This document shows, piece after piece, positions 34,353 to 42,750 of a stretch of DNA of 64,000 bases (positions within the stretch are counted from its first letter, which is position 1; the number at the start of each line of letters is the position of its first letter). The stretch lies in contig DAHVDE010000108.1 in NCBI GenBank assembly GCA_027313705.1, positions 17,650-81,649 on the forward strand, written 5' to 3'. A program made the position numbers and the translations under genes. The stretch comes from Actinomycetota bacterium (lineage in GTDB: Bacteria > Actinomycetota > Actinomycetes > Streptosporangiales > Streptosporangiaceae). A model generated the notes under the pieces. That model was not told the DNA's origin, ran no database searches, and was given only the letters and a program-made list of their open reading frames with translations.

Positions 34353-35419
34353 CATCGCGGGACGACGACGAGCAGGACTCAAGTCAGCGCCATGCCGCGC
34401 CCGTACACCGCCGGGTCTCCAGGCTGATCGACATCGCCGAGGCGGTCGGCGTGCACACCTCGACGGTGTCCCGCGTGCTCAACGGCGACCCGGCTCAGTC
34501 CGTGCGCCCGGAGATCTACCAGCGGATACTCGCGGTGGCCAGGCAGCAGGGTTACCGGCCAAATGCCCTGGCCCGCGCTCTCAAGCAGCGCAGGGTCGGC
34601 GCGTTCGCCTTCGTGATTCCGCTGCTGCGCAACCCGATCTGGGTACGGCTGCAGCGCGGTGCTCTCCAGCGGGCCGCGGAACTCGGATACGTCGTCATGA
34701 TCATGGAAGAGCCTGACGACGATCCGAGACCGCCAGATGCCTACCGCTATCTGGTAGAGGAGAGCCGCGCGGACGGCCTGCTGATCGCCACCTCGCTGCG
34801 AGTCAAAGAGCATGCCGACGGGGTTTCCCTGGCGCCGCATGTCTACGTCAACCGGCGCGGACCGCGGCGCGGCAACGACGTGATCATGGACGAGGCCGGC
34901 GCGGTCAGGCTGTTCGTCGACCACGTGACCAAGCTCGGTCACCGGAACCTCGCCATTATCGATGGCCCGGCGGCTGTCGACACCGTGCACCGGCGTGCTA
35001 TCGCGGCACGTCGCCTGTGCGCGCGCCGTGACCTCGGCCTCACCGTGCTGCACACCGCCGCGACCGAGGACGGCGGCTGGGATGCCGCCGCGCAAATGCT
35101 CCGGCTGGCGCTCAGGCCGACGGCATGCGCCGTCGGCAGTCTCAACCAGCTATTCGGCGTGCTCGCGGCGCTACGCCAGGCGGATGTGCCGGTACCTGGC
35201 GCGATGTCGGTGGTCAGCTTCGACGATGACGAGTGCCTGGCCTACCTGGAGGTTCCCGTGACCAGCGTCGCGATGCCGCTGGCTGAACTCGGAAGCGCCG
35301 CCGTCGACGCACTCGTCAGCCGGGTTGACGGCGGCGAGCAACGCGATGTGCTGGTGCGGGCGCCAATGATACTGGTCCCGCGTGAATCGGTAGGGCCATG
35401 CCCGACATTGCTGGCATGA
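34349..35419 (+). CDS. LacI family transcriptional regulator
   Basis: A 356-residue LacI/GalR protein. The N-terminal helix-turn-helix lies at about 22-45 (LIDIAEAVGVHTSTVSRVLNG) with hinge helix RPNALARALKQRRVG, followed by a periplasmic-binding-like effector domain (FAFVIPLLRNPIWVRLQRG, VVSFDDDECLAYLEVPVTSV). GTG at 34349 overlaps the SDR stop (GTGA). As the last gene of the operon it is likely the local repressor, and the inverted repeats at 25988 and 35499 are possible operators. An effector related to the imported compound is expected. Confidence 0.88.
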   Translation: MTSRDDDEQDSSQRHAAPVHRRVSRLIDIAEAVGVHTSTVSRVLNGDPAQSVRPEIYQRILAVARQQGYRPNALARALKQRRVGAFAFVIPLLRNPIWVRLQRGALQRAAELGYVVMIMEEPDDDPRPPDAYRYLVEESRADGLLIATSLRVKEHADGVSLAPHVYVNRRGPRRGNDVIMDEAGAVRLFVDHVTKLGHRNLAIIDGPAAVDTVHRRAIAARRLCARRDLGLTVLHTAATEDGGWDAAAQMLRLALRPTACAVGSLNQLFGVLAALRQADVPVPGAMSVVSFDDDECLAYLEVPVTSVAMPLAELGSAAVDALVSRVDGGEQRDVLVRAPMILVPRESVGPCPTLLA

Positions 35420-35498
35420 ATCTCTCACTGGAGGGAACTTATCGAGGTGGCTGACCGTTTTCCTTGTCAACCGAAGCTGCGCTAGTGGCGTCTTAACG

Positions 35499-35512
35499 TA
35501 ACGACATCGTTA
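35499..35512. promoter_or_regulatory. Inverted repeat after the LacI gene
   Basis: TAACG (35499-35503) and CGTTA (35508-35512) flank ACAT. A second palindrome, GAGAT-C-ATCTC, lies at 35586-35596. They sit in the 208-base gap before an LCP gene; the first could be a terminator-like or operator element related to the GTTAC/GTAAC repeat at 25988. Confidence 0.3.
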
Positions 35513-35627
35513 TTTACCACTGCTACTGGCCCGGCAATGGGGGACATCGGGCAATCGATTAACCTGGCGTCAATGATCATGAGCTGAGATCATCTCGGGC
35601 ACGGTAGCGCAGAGTTCCGGAGGACTC

Positions 35628-37169
35628 ATGAAGCGCATGCGATCAACGCGAGGCAAGGTGTTGCGCTGGACGTCGGTCGCGCTCGCTGCGGTTCTCGTCG
35701 CCGGAGTGCTCACCGTCTACCTCGACGTGCGGTTCAAGCTGGACAAAGTTGACCATATCGCGCGGATCGATGCCGCGCACCGCCCGCCCAGGTACAACGA
35801 TGCGCTCAACCTGCTGCTGATCGGCTCTGACAACCGGCACGGGCACAACGGGGTAATCGGCGGACGCTACGGCTGCAATTGCTCGGACACGCTCATGCTG
35901 GCGCACATTTCGCCTGGCCGTCATATGGTGACGGTCGTCAGCATTCCACGCGACACGGTGGTGCCTTACTACGCGTGCTCGCCCTGGCAAGGGCTACCTG
36001 GTCAGACGGCAAACCCGAACGCTCTCGAGCGGATCAACGGCACGCTGGCCGCAGGCGGGCCTGAGTGCGTGCGGGAGACCGTGGAGCAGCAGACCGGGGT
36101 GTACATCAACGACGTGCTCGAACTCGACTTCACCGGATTCGAGCAGGCGATCAACGACATCGGCGGGGTCAACGTCTGCGTGCCCTTCGCCATCAACAAC
36201 GCGATCACCGCCGCGGGCGGCACCGGCCTTGTGCTGACGGCCGGCCGGCATCACATCTGGGGCAGGCAGGCGCTCCAGTTCTGGCGTACCAGGGAGAACA
36301 TCGCGAACGGCTCGGACATCGAGCGCATCGCCCGTGACCAGTACATGCTTGCCCAGATCGTCAAGGGCGTGCTGCACAGCGGCCTGCTGCACAGCCCGCT
36401 GAAGCTTTACCGCGTGCTAAGTGACGTGGCAGGCAACCTGACGACCGACGCCAGCGACTCAGACCTGCTGCACATCGCCACCAGCCTGGGCGGCATCTCG
36501 ACAGGGAACGTGCAGTTCATTACCGCGCCGTGGGTCACCTACCAGCCCGACCCCAATGAGGTGCAGTTCGAGCAGCCGCAGGCGGACGCCCTGTTCTGGG
36601 CGATCGCGCACGACACCAAGCTGCCCAAGACCGCCAGGGCCAGGCACGGCGTCAATGTCACCCCGGTGGCAAGCACCGGTGCCAAGCCGAGCACCAGCCC
36701 CGGTCCTGGCGCGAGCCCGGCGGCCGGCGGGCAGCCGCTGACGGTCGCTCCTTCCGCAGTCAACGTCATGCTGCTTGACGGGTCTGCTGGCACCAACCTG
36801 ACCAGTACCGTTAAGACCGAGTTGACCAGTCGCGGGTTCACGGTCGTCGGCACCGGTTACGCGGCCACGACCAGTTACACAGATACCGTCATCCAGTACG
36901 CTTCGCCTGCCGACCTCGCCGCGGCCAGGACGGTCAGGCAGCAGTTCGACTCGGCCATGCTGCAGCTAGATTCCGCGCTCCAGCCGGGCACTATCCAGGT
37001 CATTCTCGGATCGAGCTTCACCAAGCTGGCGAAGCCGGCGTCGACCTCGCAAGCTATCAAGGGGCTTTCTAGCAGCTTCGGTGGCATCACGGCCAACGTC
37101 AAATGCCGGAACAGCGCGTTCTACGGCTACTACGACAACATGCCGGCGTCTCATAGCTGCGCCTGCTGA
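35628..37169 (+). CDS. LCP family (LytR-CpsA-Psr) wall-polymer ligase with LytR_C domain
   Basis: A 513-residue protein that transfers lipid-linked polymers to peptidoglycan outside the membrane. Short basic cytoplasmic tail, one membrane anchor (VALAAVLVAGVLTVYL), then the LCP domain (NLLLIGSDNR, VVSIPRDTVVP, DFTGFEQAINDIGGV, GSDIERIARDQYML) with its phosphate-binding Arg/Asp residues. A Pro/Ser linker at about 345-370 leads to a LytR_C domain (VNVMLLDGSAGT onward). The C-terminus has the tail FGGITANVKCRNSAF, shared with the other two LCPs of the window. GGAGG lies six bases before the ATG. Not in an operon. Confidence 0.92.
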   Translation: MKRMRSTRGKVLRWTSVALAAVLVAGVLTVYLDVRFKLDKVDHIARIDAAHRPPRYNDALNLLLIGSDNRHGHNGVIGGRYGCNCSDTLMLAHISPGRHMVTVVSIPRDTVVPYYACSPWQGLPGQTANPNALERINGTLAAGGPECVRETVEQQTGVYINDVLELDFTGFEQAINDIGGVNVCVPFAINNAITAAGGTGLVLTAGRHHIWGRQALQFWRTRENIANGSDIERIARDQYMLAQIVKGVLHSGLLHSPLKLYRVLSDVAGNLTTDASDSDLLHIATSLGGISTGNVQFITAPWVTYQPDPNEVQFEQPQADALFWAIAHDTKLPKTARARHGVNVTPVASTGAKPSTSPGPGASPAAGGQPLTVAPSAVNVMLLDGSAGTNLTSTVKTELTSRGFTVVGTGYAATTSYTDTVIQYASPADLAAARTVRQQFDSAMLQLDSALQPGTIQVILGSSFTKLAKPASTSQAIKGLSSSFGGITANVKCRNSAFYGYYDNMPASHSCAC

Positions 37170-37194
37170 CCCCGCGTTCTGCTGACCAGGGCGC

Positions 37195-39894
37195 TTAATC
37201 CTCGCGGGCCAGTACCTGAACCGGGAAGAAACGCAGCAAAGCGGCCGCCGCAGCCTGGCCGCCCTGGTGCGCCTCGCCGGTAAGTACGCTTGCCCACCGG
37301 CCAGGCGGCAGGCCGACGCTGGTGCCTGTCCAAGGATCGGCGGCGCTGGTCGCCAGCCTGGGCACGACCACGACCAGGCCTGCTGACCTGGCGAACGCGA
37401 CGAACCGGCCGGCGCCAGGCCCGCTCACTTCGAGTGGTTCGTACCCAGACAAGCGGCTGTAGCAGTGCGGGTTCGAGCGCCGGTGATTGAGCAGCCTGCT
37501 GATCAGCCACAGCTTGGTGCCGCCGGCGTCGTCCCTGGCGAACGCCTGCTGCGGGCCGGCGCCGGCGAGTTCGGCTAGCAGTTCCCCGCGGGCGGCGAAG
37601 TCGACAGGCTGCCGGCCGTCTGGGTCAGCCAGTGACAGGTCCCATATCTCAGTGCCCTGGTAGAGATCGGGTACGCCAGGGCAGGTCAGCAGCAGCGCGG
37701 TCGAGGCGAGTGAGTTCAGCCTGCCCCTGGCGACAATGCTGTGCCTGGCCAGGAAGGTCGCCACTGCGGCGACGAACTCGGCGTCGGAGAGCACGGCTGC
37801 CACGAAGCCGGCGAGCGCGTCCTCGTAGCCAGCCTGCGGGTCCGTCCACGAGGTGTGCAGTCTGGCGTCCCTGACCGCTGCGATCAGGTACCGCCTGAGC
37901 CGGTCGGCTTGCACCGGCCAGGCGCCGACCATGCTCTGATAGAGCAGGTACTCGGTGACGCGATCTGGCCAGTTCCGGCTGCCATGTTTTCCGGCCCGCT
38001 TCTTGTACCTGGCATTGTGCTCAGACCACTGCCTGATTGCCGCGTTCCAGGCGTGCGGCAGTTCGGAAAGCACGCTCATCCTGGCCCTGACATCGCCGCT
38101 GCGCTTGGTGTCGTGGGTCGACAGGGTCAGCATCGTGTCTGGCCAGTGCAGGGCGGCATAGCGCATCGCATCGTGGAAGTCAGGCAGGTCACCCCCGAAC
38201 CTGGCCGGGTCACCGCCGACCTCGTTCAGGCAGGCGAGCGGCAGGTAGCGGCTGAAGGCGATGCCTTCGGTGCCCTTGGTCATGACCGGCGTGCTCACCT
38301 GGGCGAACCCGACCGCGAACTCGGCTTCTCCTGCCTCGCCTTGGCGCAGTAGCAGCAGGCCGCCGATGAAGTCGAACAACTCGGCGTCCAGGTCTTGCCT
38401 TCGCTGCCGCGCCGCGGTCACGGCGGCCGCGACCTTCGCCCGGTCTGCGAGCGTCACGTCCTGGCCAGGGCGCGGATAGCAGCGGCAGACCGCGAAAGCG
38501 GCCAGCAGTTCTTCCAGTGCCGCACGTAGTTCGCGGCGGGTGTAGTCGCGCTGGCGGCGGCGGTGCTCGCAGATGCCTGCCAGTTGCCAGGTCAGGCGCT
38601 CGACCTCGGCGTCCAGCTCCTCGGCCATTACCTGGAGCTTGGCCGCACGGGTGATCTCGGCGAGGTCAGCGTCCTGGCCGGTGAAACTGGCGTAGCCGTC
38701 GAGTATCGGCTGGCGGCCATCCTGGTCGACGAACAACTCGCCGGCCAGGTTGAGGAAGTCATAGCCGGTGGTTCCCGCGACGGGCCAGGATCCTGGCAGC
38801 TTCTCGTCAGGTCCCAGTGTCTTGTCGGCCACGATGTAGATGGCGTCCCCGGCGGCCGTCCGCAGCCTGGTCAGGTATCCCTCTGGGTCGGCGAGGCCGT
38901 CCACGTGATCGACGCGCAGGCCGCTTACCGAGCCCTGCCGCACCAGGCGAAGAGGAAGTTCGTGCACGTCGTCGAAGACCTCTGGCCGATCGACGCGCAG
39001 GATAGCCAGGCTGCCGACGCCGAGGAACCGGCGTCCTGCGGGTTCCTCGGCCGCCATGCCCAGGTAGGCCAGGCGGTAGTTCTGCCTCGCGAGCAGCTCG
39101 TCTAGCCGGTCGGCGTCGCTGTTGACCGCCTCGATTTCGGCGTCAATCGCCTGGGCCAGGTCTGCTTCCCGTTCGCAGAGCACAGCCAGCCTGCCGCGCA
39201 GTTCCCCGATCGCAAGGCGCCGCTCCCGTGCCTGCGCCGGTCCGGCGCGGATCGCGCGGGAAAGGTTGCCAAGATTGGTGGCGACGGCCCTTAGCTCGGC
39301 CGATCCTGCCGCGTCGGCAGCGCTCGTCAGCAGGTCGCCAAGAGCGGGCAGGGAAATCGGCGCCTCGATCTCCTGGTAGGTCACCGTGAAGGCGCCGCCT
39401 TCGCGGCGGAGCCTGAGTTCGCCTGCGTCGAGCACGCGACCGTACCTGTCGGCAAGCACGGGCATGATCACGGTGGCCGCCAGGTGGCCATCAGGCGGAC
39501 TTGCGTCGATGTCAAAGTAGCTGGCGTAACGACTAGCCGGCCCGTGCTCGAGCACGTCCCACCACCAGGCGCTTTCCCGGCCGGCCAGGGTCAGCCGGTG
39601 CGGAGCGATGTCTAGCAGCTGGCTCAGGCCCGCTGCGCTCAGCGCCTCGGACAGCCGCTGATAGCCCCCTGGTCCGCCGAGTGACTCATCCAGCCTTGAG
39701 TGGTCCGCGATGCGGTAACTTGCCTGTTCCGCCGTCGCGGCCTGCTGAACCGGCGAGCAATGCAGATGGGAGACGCCGAGCGCGGCCAGGTACCTGACGA
39801 TCGCCGCGGCGTCGTCAAAGGTGAAGCCGGGCCCGAATTGCACCCGGTAAGTGGCCGACGGGGGCAAAACGCCGGGCCATGGGGGATCTGTCAC
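37195..39894 (-). CDS. treY: Malto-oligosyltrehalose synthase
   Basis: An 899-residue GH13 enzyme that isomerises the reducing-end alpha-1,4 bond of maltodextrin to an alpha,alpha-1,1 bond, the first step of the TreY-TreZ route to trehalose. Recognised from PPSATYRVQFGPGFTFDDAA and YLAALGVSHLHCSP at the start, SGLRVDHVDGLADPEGYL with the nucleophile-bearing Asp, and LSTHDTKRSGDVRARM. The GTG at 39894 has AAGG about ten bases upstream. TreZ and TreX are not in the window, which is uncommon because the genes are usually adjacent. It is convergent with the LCP gene, 25 bases apart. Confidence 0.93.
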   Translation of the reverse strand: MTDPPWPGVLPPSATYRVQFGPGFTFDDAAAIVRYLAALGVSHLHCSPVQQAATAEQASYRIADHSRLDESLGGPGGYQRLSEALSAAGLSQLLDIAPHRLTLAGRESAWWWDVLEHGPASRYASYFDIDASPPDGHLAATVIMPVLADRYGRVLDAGELRLRREGGAFTVTYQEIEAPISLPALGDLLTSAADAAGSAELRAVATNLGNLSRAIRAGPAQARERRLAIGELRGRLAVLCEREADLAQAIDAEIEAVNSDADRLDELLARQNYRLAYLGMAAEEPAGRRFLGVGSLAILRVDRPEVFDDVHELPLRLVRQGSVSGLRVDHVDGLADPEGYLTRLRTAAGDAIYIVADKTLGPDEKLPGSWPVAGTTGYDFLNLAGELFVDQDGRQPILDGYASFTGQDADLAEITRAAKLQVMAEELDAEVERLTWQLAGICEHRRRQRDYTRRELRAALEELLAAFAVCRCYPRPGQDVTLADRAKVAAAVTAARQRRQDLDAELFDFIGGLLLLRQGEAGEAEFAVGFAQVSTPVMTKGTEGIAFSRYLPLACLNEVGGDPARFGGDLPDFHDAMRYAALHWPDTMLTLSTHDTKRSGDVRARMSVLSELPHAWNAAIRQWSEHNARYKKRAGKHGSRNWPDRVTEYLLYQSMVGAWPVQADRLRRYLIAAVRDARLHTSWTDPQAGYEDALAGFVAAVLSDAEFVAAVATFLARHSIVARGRLNSLASTALLLTCPGVPDLYQGTEIWDLSLADPDGRQPVDFAARGELLAELAGAGPQQAFARDDAGGTKLWLISRLLNHRRSNPHCYSRLSGYEPLEVSGPGAGRFVAFARSAGLVVVVPRLATSAADPWTGTSVGLPPGRWASVLTGEAHQGGQAAAAALLRFFPVQVLARED

Positions 39895-40148
39895 CAGGCC
39901 GTCACCTTCCTACGGCTCCCCGCCATGTTATCCACACTAGATAAGCGCTGGCCGCGATGGGCTCGGTTCTGGCAACAAACCCTGATGCGGGGATCGCGCC
40001 TGGTACGCCGCCCTGGCAGGCAGACATTCTCCGGTCCTTTTAGTACGGCCAGCAGGTTATGCTGTCCGGCTCGGCTAAAATCGTGATTGGGGGTTTCTGC
40101 AAGTGGCCCTAAATAGGAATTTTCCTGGGCGATACGGGGGGCTTGGAA

Positions 40149-41012
40149 ATGCTGGCTGCTCGCTGGAGAGTACCGATCATTACGGTGACCATCGCCGTCG
40201 GAACTGTCGGTGCACTTGTCACTTCGATTACCGGGGCGCTTGCCGCCCATCCGGTGGCCGCCGCTGCGGCCCAGGGCCGGTCGCACGCGGGCAGCAGGCT
40301 GGCGCCTTCGCAGACCGCCCCGCTGGTGTCCGATGCCGGTGGCGGGTCCAGGTTCAAGCAGGGACTTGCTGCACCACGCATGAGCCGTGCAATGCTTGCC
40401 GCCAACGTCCGCAAGCAGCGGGCCGCCGCGGCCTACCTGGCTGCTGCCCGCCCGGCTGCGGCCAGGTACCTGGCCAGGACCCAGCAGCCACAGATACGCA
40501 ACTACTTCTGCGGCCCGGCGACCGTTGCCGAGATGCTCGCGCAGCTGGGAGCGCGGCTGAGCCAGAGCGCCGCTGCCAGGGAACTTGGCACCAGCGGCGC
40601 CGGCACCGACTGGTCGGACAAGACGGGTTACCCGGTTCCGCGCGTGCTCGACGCCAATCAGAAAAAGAACAGCTATGTCGCGGTCGGCCTGCCATGGACG
40701 CCGGACGGCAACCAGATCAGGACCTATGAAGGAGACCTGGTCACTGACCTGAACCGCGGCGCGGGCGTTCCCCTGGCCGGCGATGCGTACGAGGTACCTG
40801 GCGGCCCCCATCTGGTCGGGCACCCGGAAAGTCAGGAGATCTTGCACTGGTTCGACATCAGGGGTTATGCGCGGTCGGGCGCGGTCACCGCATACGAAGA
40901 CTCGGTGCACGGAGCCCCGAGCATCGCCTGGAGCAGTTCGGTGCCAGCCTACTCCGCACTTCCCTCGCCGATGGTCGTATACATTCTTGGCGCGCGAGGA
41001 TACGTCTGGTAG
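40149..41012 (+). CDS. Secreted C39-like cysteine peptidase
   Basis: A 287-residue exported protein. A signal peptide spans about 1-34 (VPIITVTIAVGTVGALVTSI, then AAHPVAAAA). After an Ala/Arg-rich pro-region (about 60-110), the papain-fold C39-like domain begins with NYFCGPATVAEML, whose Cys would be nucleophile, and HLVGHPESQEILHWFDIRGY may hold the His. ATG at 40149 has GGGGGG seven bases upstream; the TTG at 40143 is too close. Immediately followed by a lipoprotein gene, probably in one transcript. Target unknown; possibly processes an exported peptide or wall protein. Confidence 0.72.
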   Translation: MLAARWRVPIITVTIAVGTVGALVTSITGALAAHPVAAAAAQGRSHAGSRLAPSQTAPLVSDAGGGSRFKQGLAAPRMSRAMLAANVRKQRAAAAYLAAARPAAARYLARTQQPQIRNYFCGPATVAEMLAQLGARLSQSAAARELGTSGAGTDWSDKTGYPVPRVLDANQKKNSYVAVGLPWTPDGNQIRTYEGDLVTDLNRGAGVPLAGDAYEVPGGPHLVGHPESQEILHWFDIRGYARSGAVTAYEDSVHGAPSIAWSSSVPAYSALPSPMVVYILGARGYVW

Positions 41013-41019
41013 CCAGGCG

Positions 41020-42750
41020 GTGGATACTCGATCGCGCCTGCTCAGCGCCTGGATAATCATCACCTGTCTCGCCGCGCTCACCGGGTGCAGCAGGTCAGCG
41101 GGGACGCCCAGACGGGCAGTTACCGGTCCGGCTACGCCCGTCACCCGGCCGGTTCCCGCTGCCCCCGAGATCAGCGCCTTCTGCGCCGGGAGCGTCAGGG
41201 CCACTGGGCTCTCCCGCGTGGTACCAGCCTCGCTCCGCGAGGAAGTGGTGCCGCTCGGGGTTGCCGCGGACGGGCGCACCGGCTACGTGTCGCTGTGGGC
41301 CAGGTCCTTCGCGGGCGTGGCGGCGATGAACCTGCATACCGGGGCCTTCAGGCCGATCTGGCGGTTCCCGGATCCGGCCAAGGACCAGGCCGACGGGGCG
41401 TTCAGTGGCCGGTGGCTGGTCTGGGAGCAGACGTACTCTCTGCAGAGCCTCGATGACTTCACCGTGTACGCCTGGAACGTCGCTTCTGGCCGGAATTTGC
41501 GCCAGGTGGTGCGGATCGGCCGCTCGCTGGCCGGACCCAATGGTGCTTTCTGGCCGAGCCCATGGCATGCTCCTGCGGTCGAAGGGAACTACGCGGCCTG
41601 GGCGCAGGGTTACGGCCCTGGCGGGCTGGTCCAGATCAGGCTGGCCGACCTCGCGAGCGGGCGGGTGTCCGTCGTGGCCGAGGGGCACTTGCAGGCGCCG
41701 TTCTTCGCCGGGAGCCTGCTGGTGTGGCCGGCGTCCGACCGGCCGGGCGCGGAAACGTCACTGCACGCCTACAGTCTCCGCACGCGCAGGCAGGCGCAGC
41801 TTCCTGTCGCGCTGAGCACGGTGCGAGGCACCGACTTCGTGGCAGCTGACGGCACCAGAACGGCCTACCTCGACTCCGGCCTGAACTCGCTGTACTACTC
41901 ATCTGAACCTGGTCGGCCAGCCCGGGTGATGCTCAGGCTCCAGGCCGGCTCGGAGTTTTCCGGCCTCGGCCTCGGCGCGGGCGTGCTGACCTGGAGCACG
42001 ACGGCGGCCACCTACGCCGCGAGCACGGCCACCGGCGGATACGTGCAGGTAACCCCGGCCTATGGCCTCGCGGTCACCGGCGGCGGGCCGGACATCTTGG
42101 TGTCAGACGCGCCTCTTCGCGGGCCGGGCAGGCCAGTCCTGCCGTTGCATGTGGTCAGCCTTCGCTACCAGAAGAAGAGCCGCTGTGCGCCAGGGCGCTT
42201 AGGCCCGGCCGCAGTCAGGGCACACGCCGAAGAGTTCGACGGTATGTCCGACCTCGGTGAACCCCGCCTGTTCGGCTACCTGCTCGGTCCAGCGTTCCAC
42301 GTCACGCCCTTCTACTTCCACGCTGCGGCCGCAGTTGCGGCAGGTCAGGTGATGGTGGTGGGCGTTGGTCTGGCAGCGGCGATACAAGATCTCGCCGGTA
42401 GCGTCCCTGATCGCGTCGATTCTGCCGCTCTCGCTCAGGGCCTGGAGATGCCGGTATACAGTCGTCAGGCCGACTTGCTCGCCGCCTTCACGCAACTCGG
42501 CGTGGATCTGCTGGGCGCTGCAGAAGCCAGGCAGTCGGTCGAGTACCGCGGCTACCGCCTCGGCCTGCCTGGTCCGGCTGACCCTCGTGCCGTGCGGCCT
42601 GCCACTGGCGGCGCGTCCTGGGGTACTCACATCTGGCACGGTAGCAGCCGGGCCGGTGAGTTCCCGCTGCTGCGAGGGGGGAGAAGATGTAGTTATGGCG
42701 GAAAGGCTGCGCGGCGCGACAAGTCCTTACCTGCTACAGCATGCCGGTAA
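41020..42750 (+). CDS. Lipoprotein with beta-propeller-like repeats; 3' end suspect
   Basis: Begins GTG at 41020, seven bases after the peptidase gene. Lipobox [10 protein letters not shown] follows a hydrophobic stretch, so a lipoprotein is expected. Residues about 60-385 resemble propeller blades ([58 protein letters not shown]). Credible protein ends near 42200, where the convergent fur gene stops, but there is no in-frame stop there. The frame stays open antisense to all of fur and ends at 42750, inside the yyaL-like gene. A TAG at 42200 lies one base out of frame. A frameshift, in nature or in the assembly, is the simplest explanation; residues after about 394 are probably not real. Confidence 0.6.
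   Translation: MDTRSRLLSAWIIITCLAALTGCSRSAGTPRRAVTGPATPVTRPVPAAPEISAFCAGSVRATGLSRVVPASLREEVVPLGVAADGRTGYVSLWARSFAGVAAMNLHTGAFRPIWRFPDPAKDQADGAFSGRWLVWEQTYSLQSLDDFTVYAWNVASGRNLRQVVRIGRSLAGPNGAFWPSPWHAPAVEGNYAAWAQGYGPGGLVQIRLADLASGRVSVVAEGHLQAPFFAGSLLVWPASDRPGAETSLHAYSLRTRRQAQLPVALSTVRGTDFVAADGTRTAYLDSGLNSLYYSSEPGRPARVMLRLQAGSEFSGLGLGAGVLTWSTTAATYAASTATGGYVQVTPAYGLAVTGGGPDILVSDAPLRGPGRPVLPLHVVSLRYQKKSRCAPGRLGPAAVRAHAEEFDGMSDLGEPRLFGYLLGPAFHVTPFYFHAAAAVAAGQVMVVGVGLAAAIQDLAGSVPDRVDSAALAQGLEMPVYSRQADLLAAFTQLGVDLLGAAEARQSVEYRGYRLGLPGPADPRAVRPATGGASWGTHIWHGSSRAGEFPLLRGGRRCSYGGKAARRDKSLPATACR
42199..42639 (-). CDS. Fur family metalloregulator
   Basis: A 146-residue Fur-like repressor (Fur, Zur, PerR or Nur). 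The winged helix covers [21 protein letters not shown] and [20 protein letters not shown]; the dimerisation domain has the sensing His cluster [19 protein letters not shown] segment (actual residues [13 protein letters not shown]) and a structural zinc site CRNCG...CPDCG. The second C-x-x-C at the C-terminus favours Zur or Fur over manganese sensors but does not decide. GTG at 42639 lacks a ribosome site, so the gene may be leaderless. It is divergent from the yyaL-like gene and fully antisense to the over-long lipoprotein frame. Confidence 0.93.
   Translation of the reverse strand: MPDVSTPGRAASGRPHGTRVSRTRQAEAVAAVLDRLPGFCSAQQIHAELREGGEQVGLTTVYRHLQALSESGRIDAIRDATGEILYRRCQTNAHHHHLTCRNCGRSVEVEGRDVERWTEQVAEQAGFTEVGHTVELFGVCPDCGRA

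Noticed and set aside
39891..41279. 462-codon minus-strand frame
   Set aside because: Antisense to the C39-like peptidase and lipoprotein; no motif or ribosome site.
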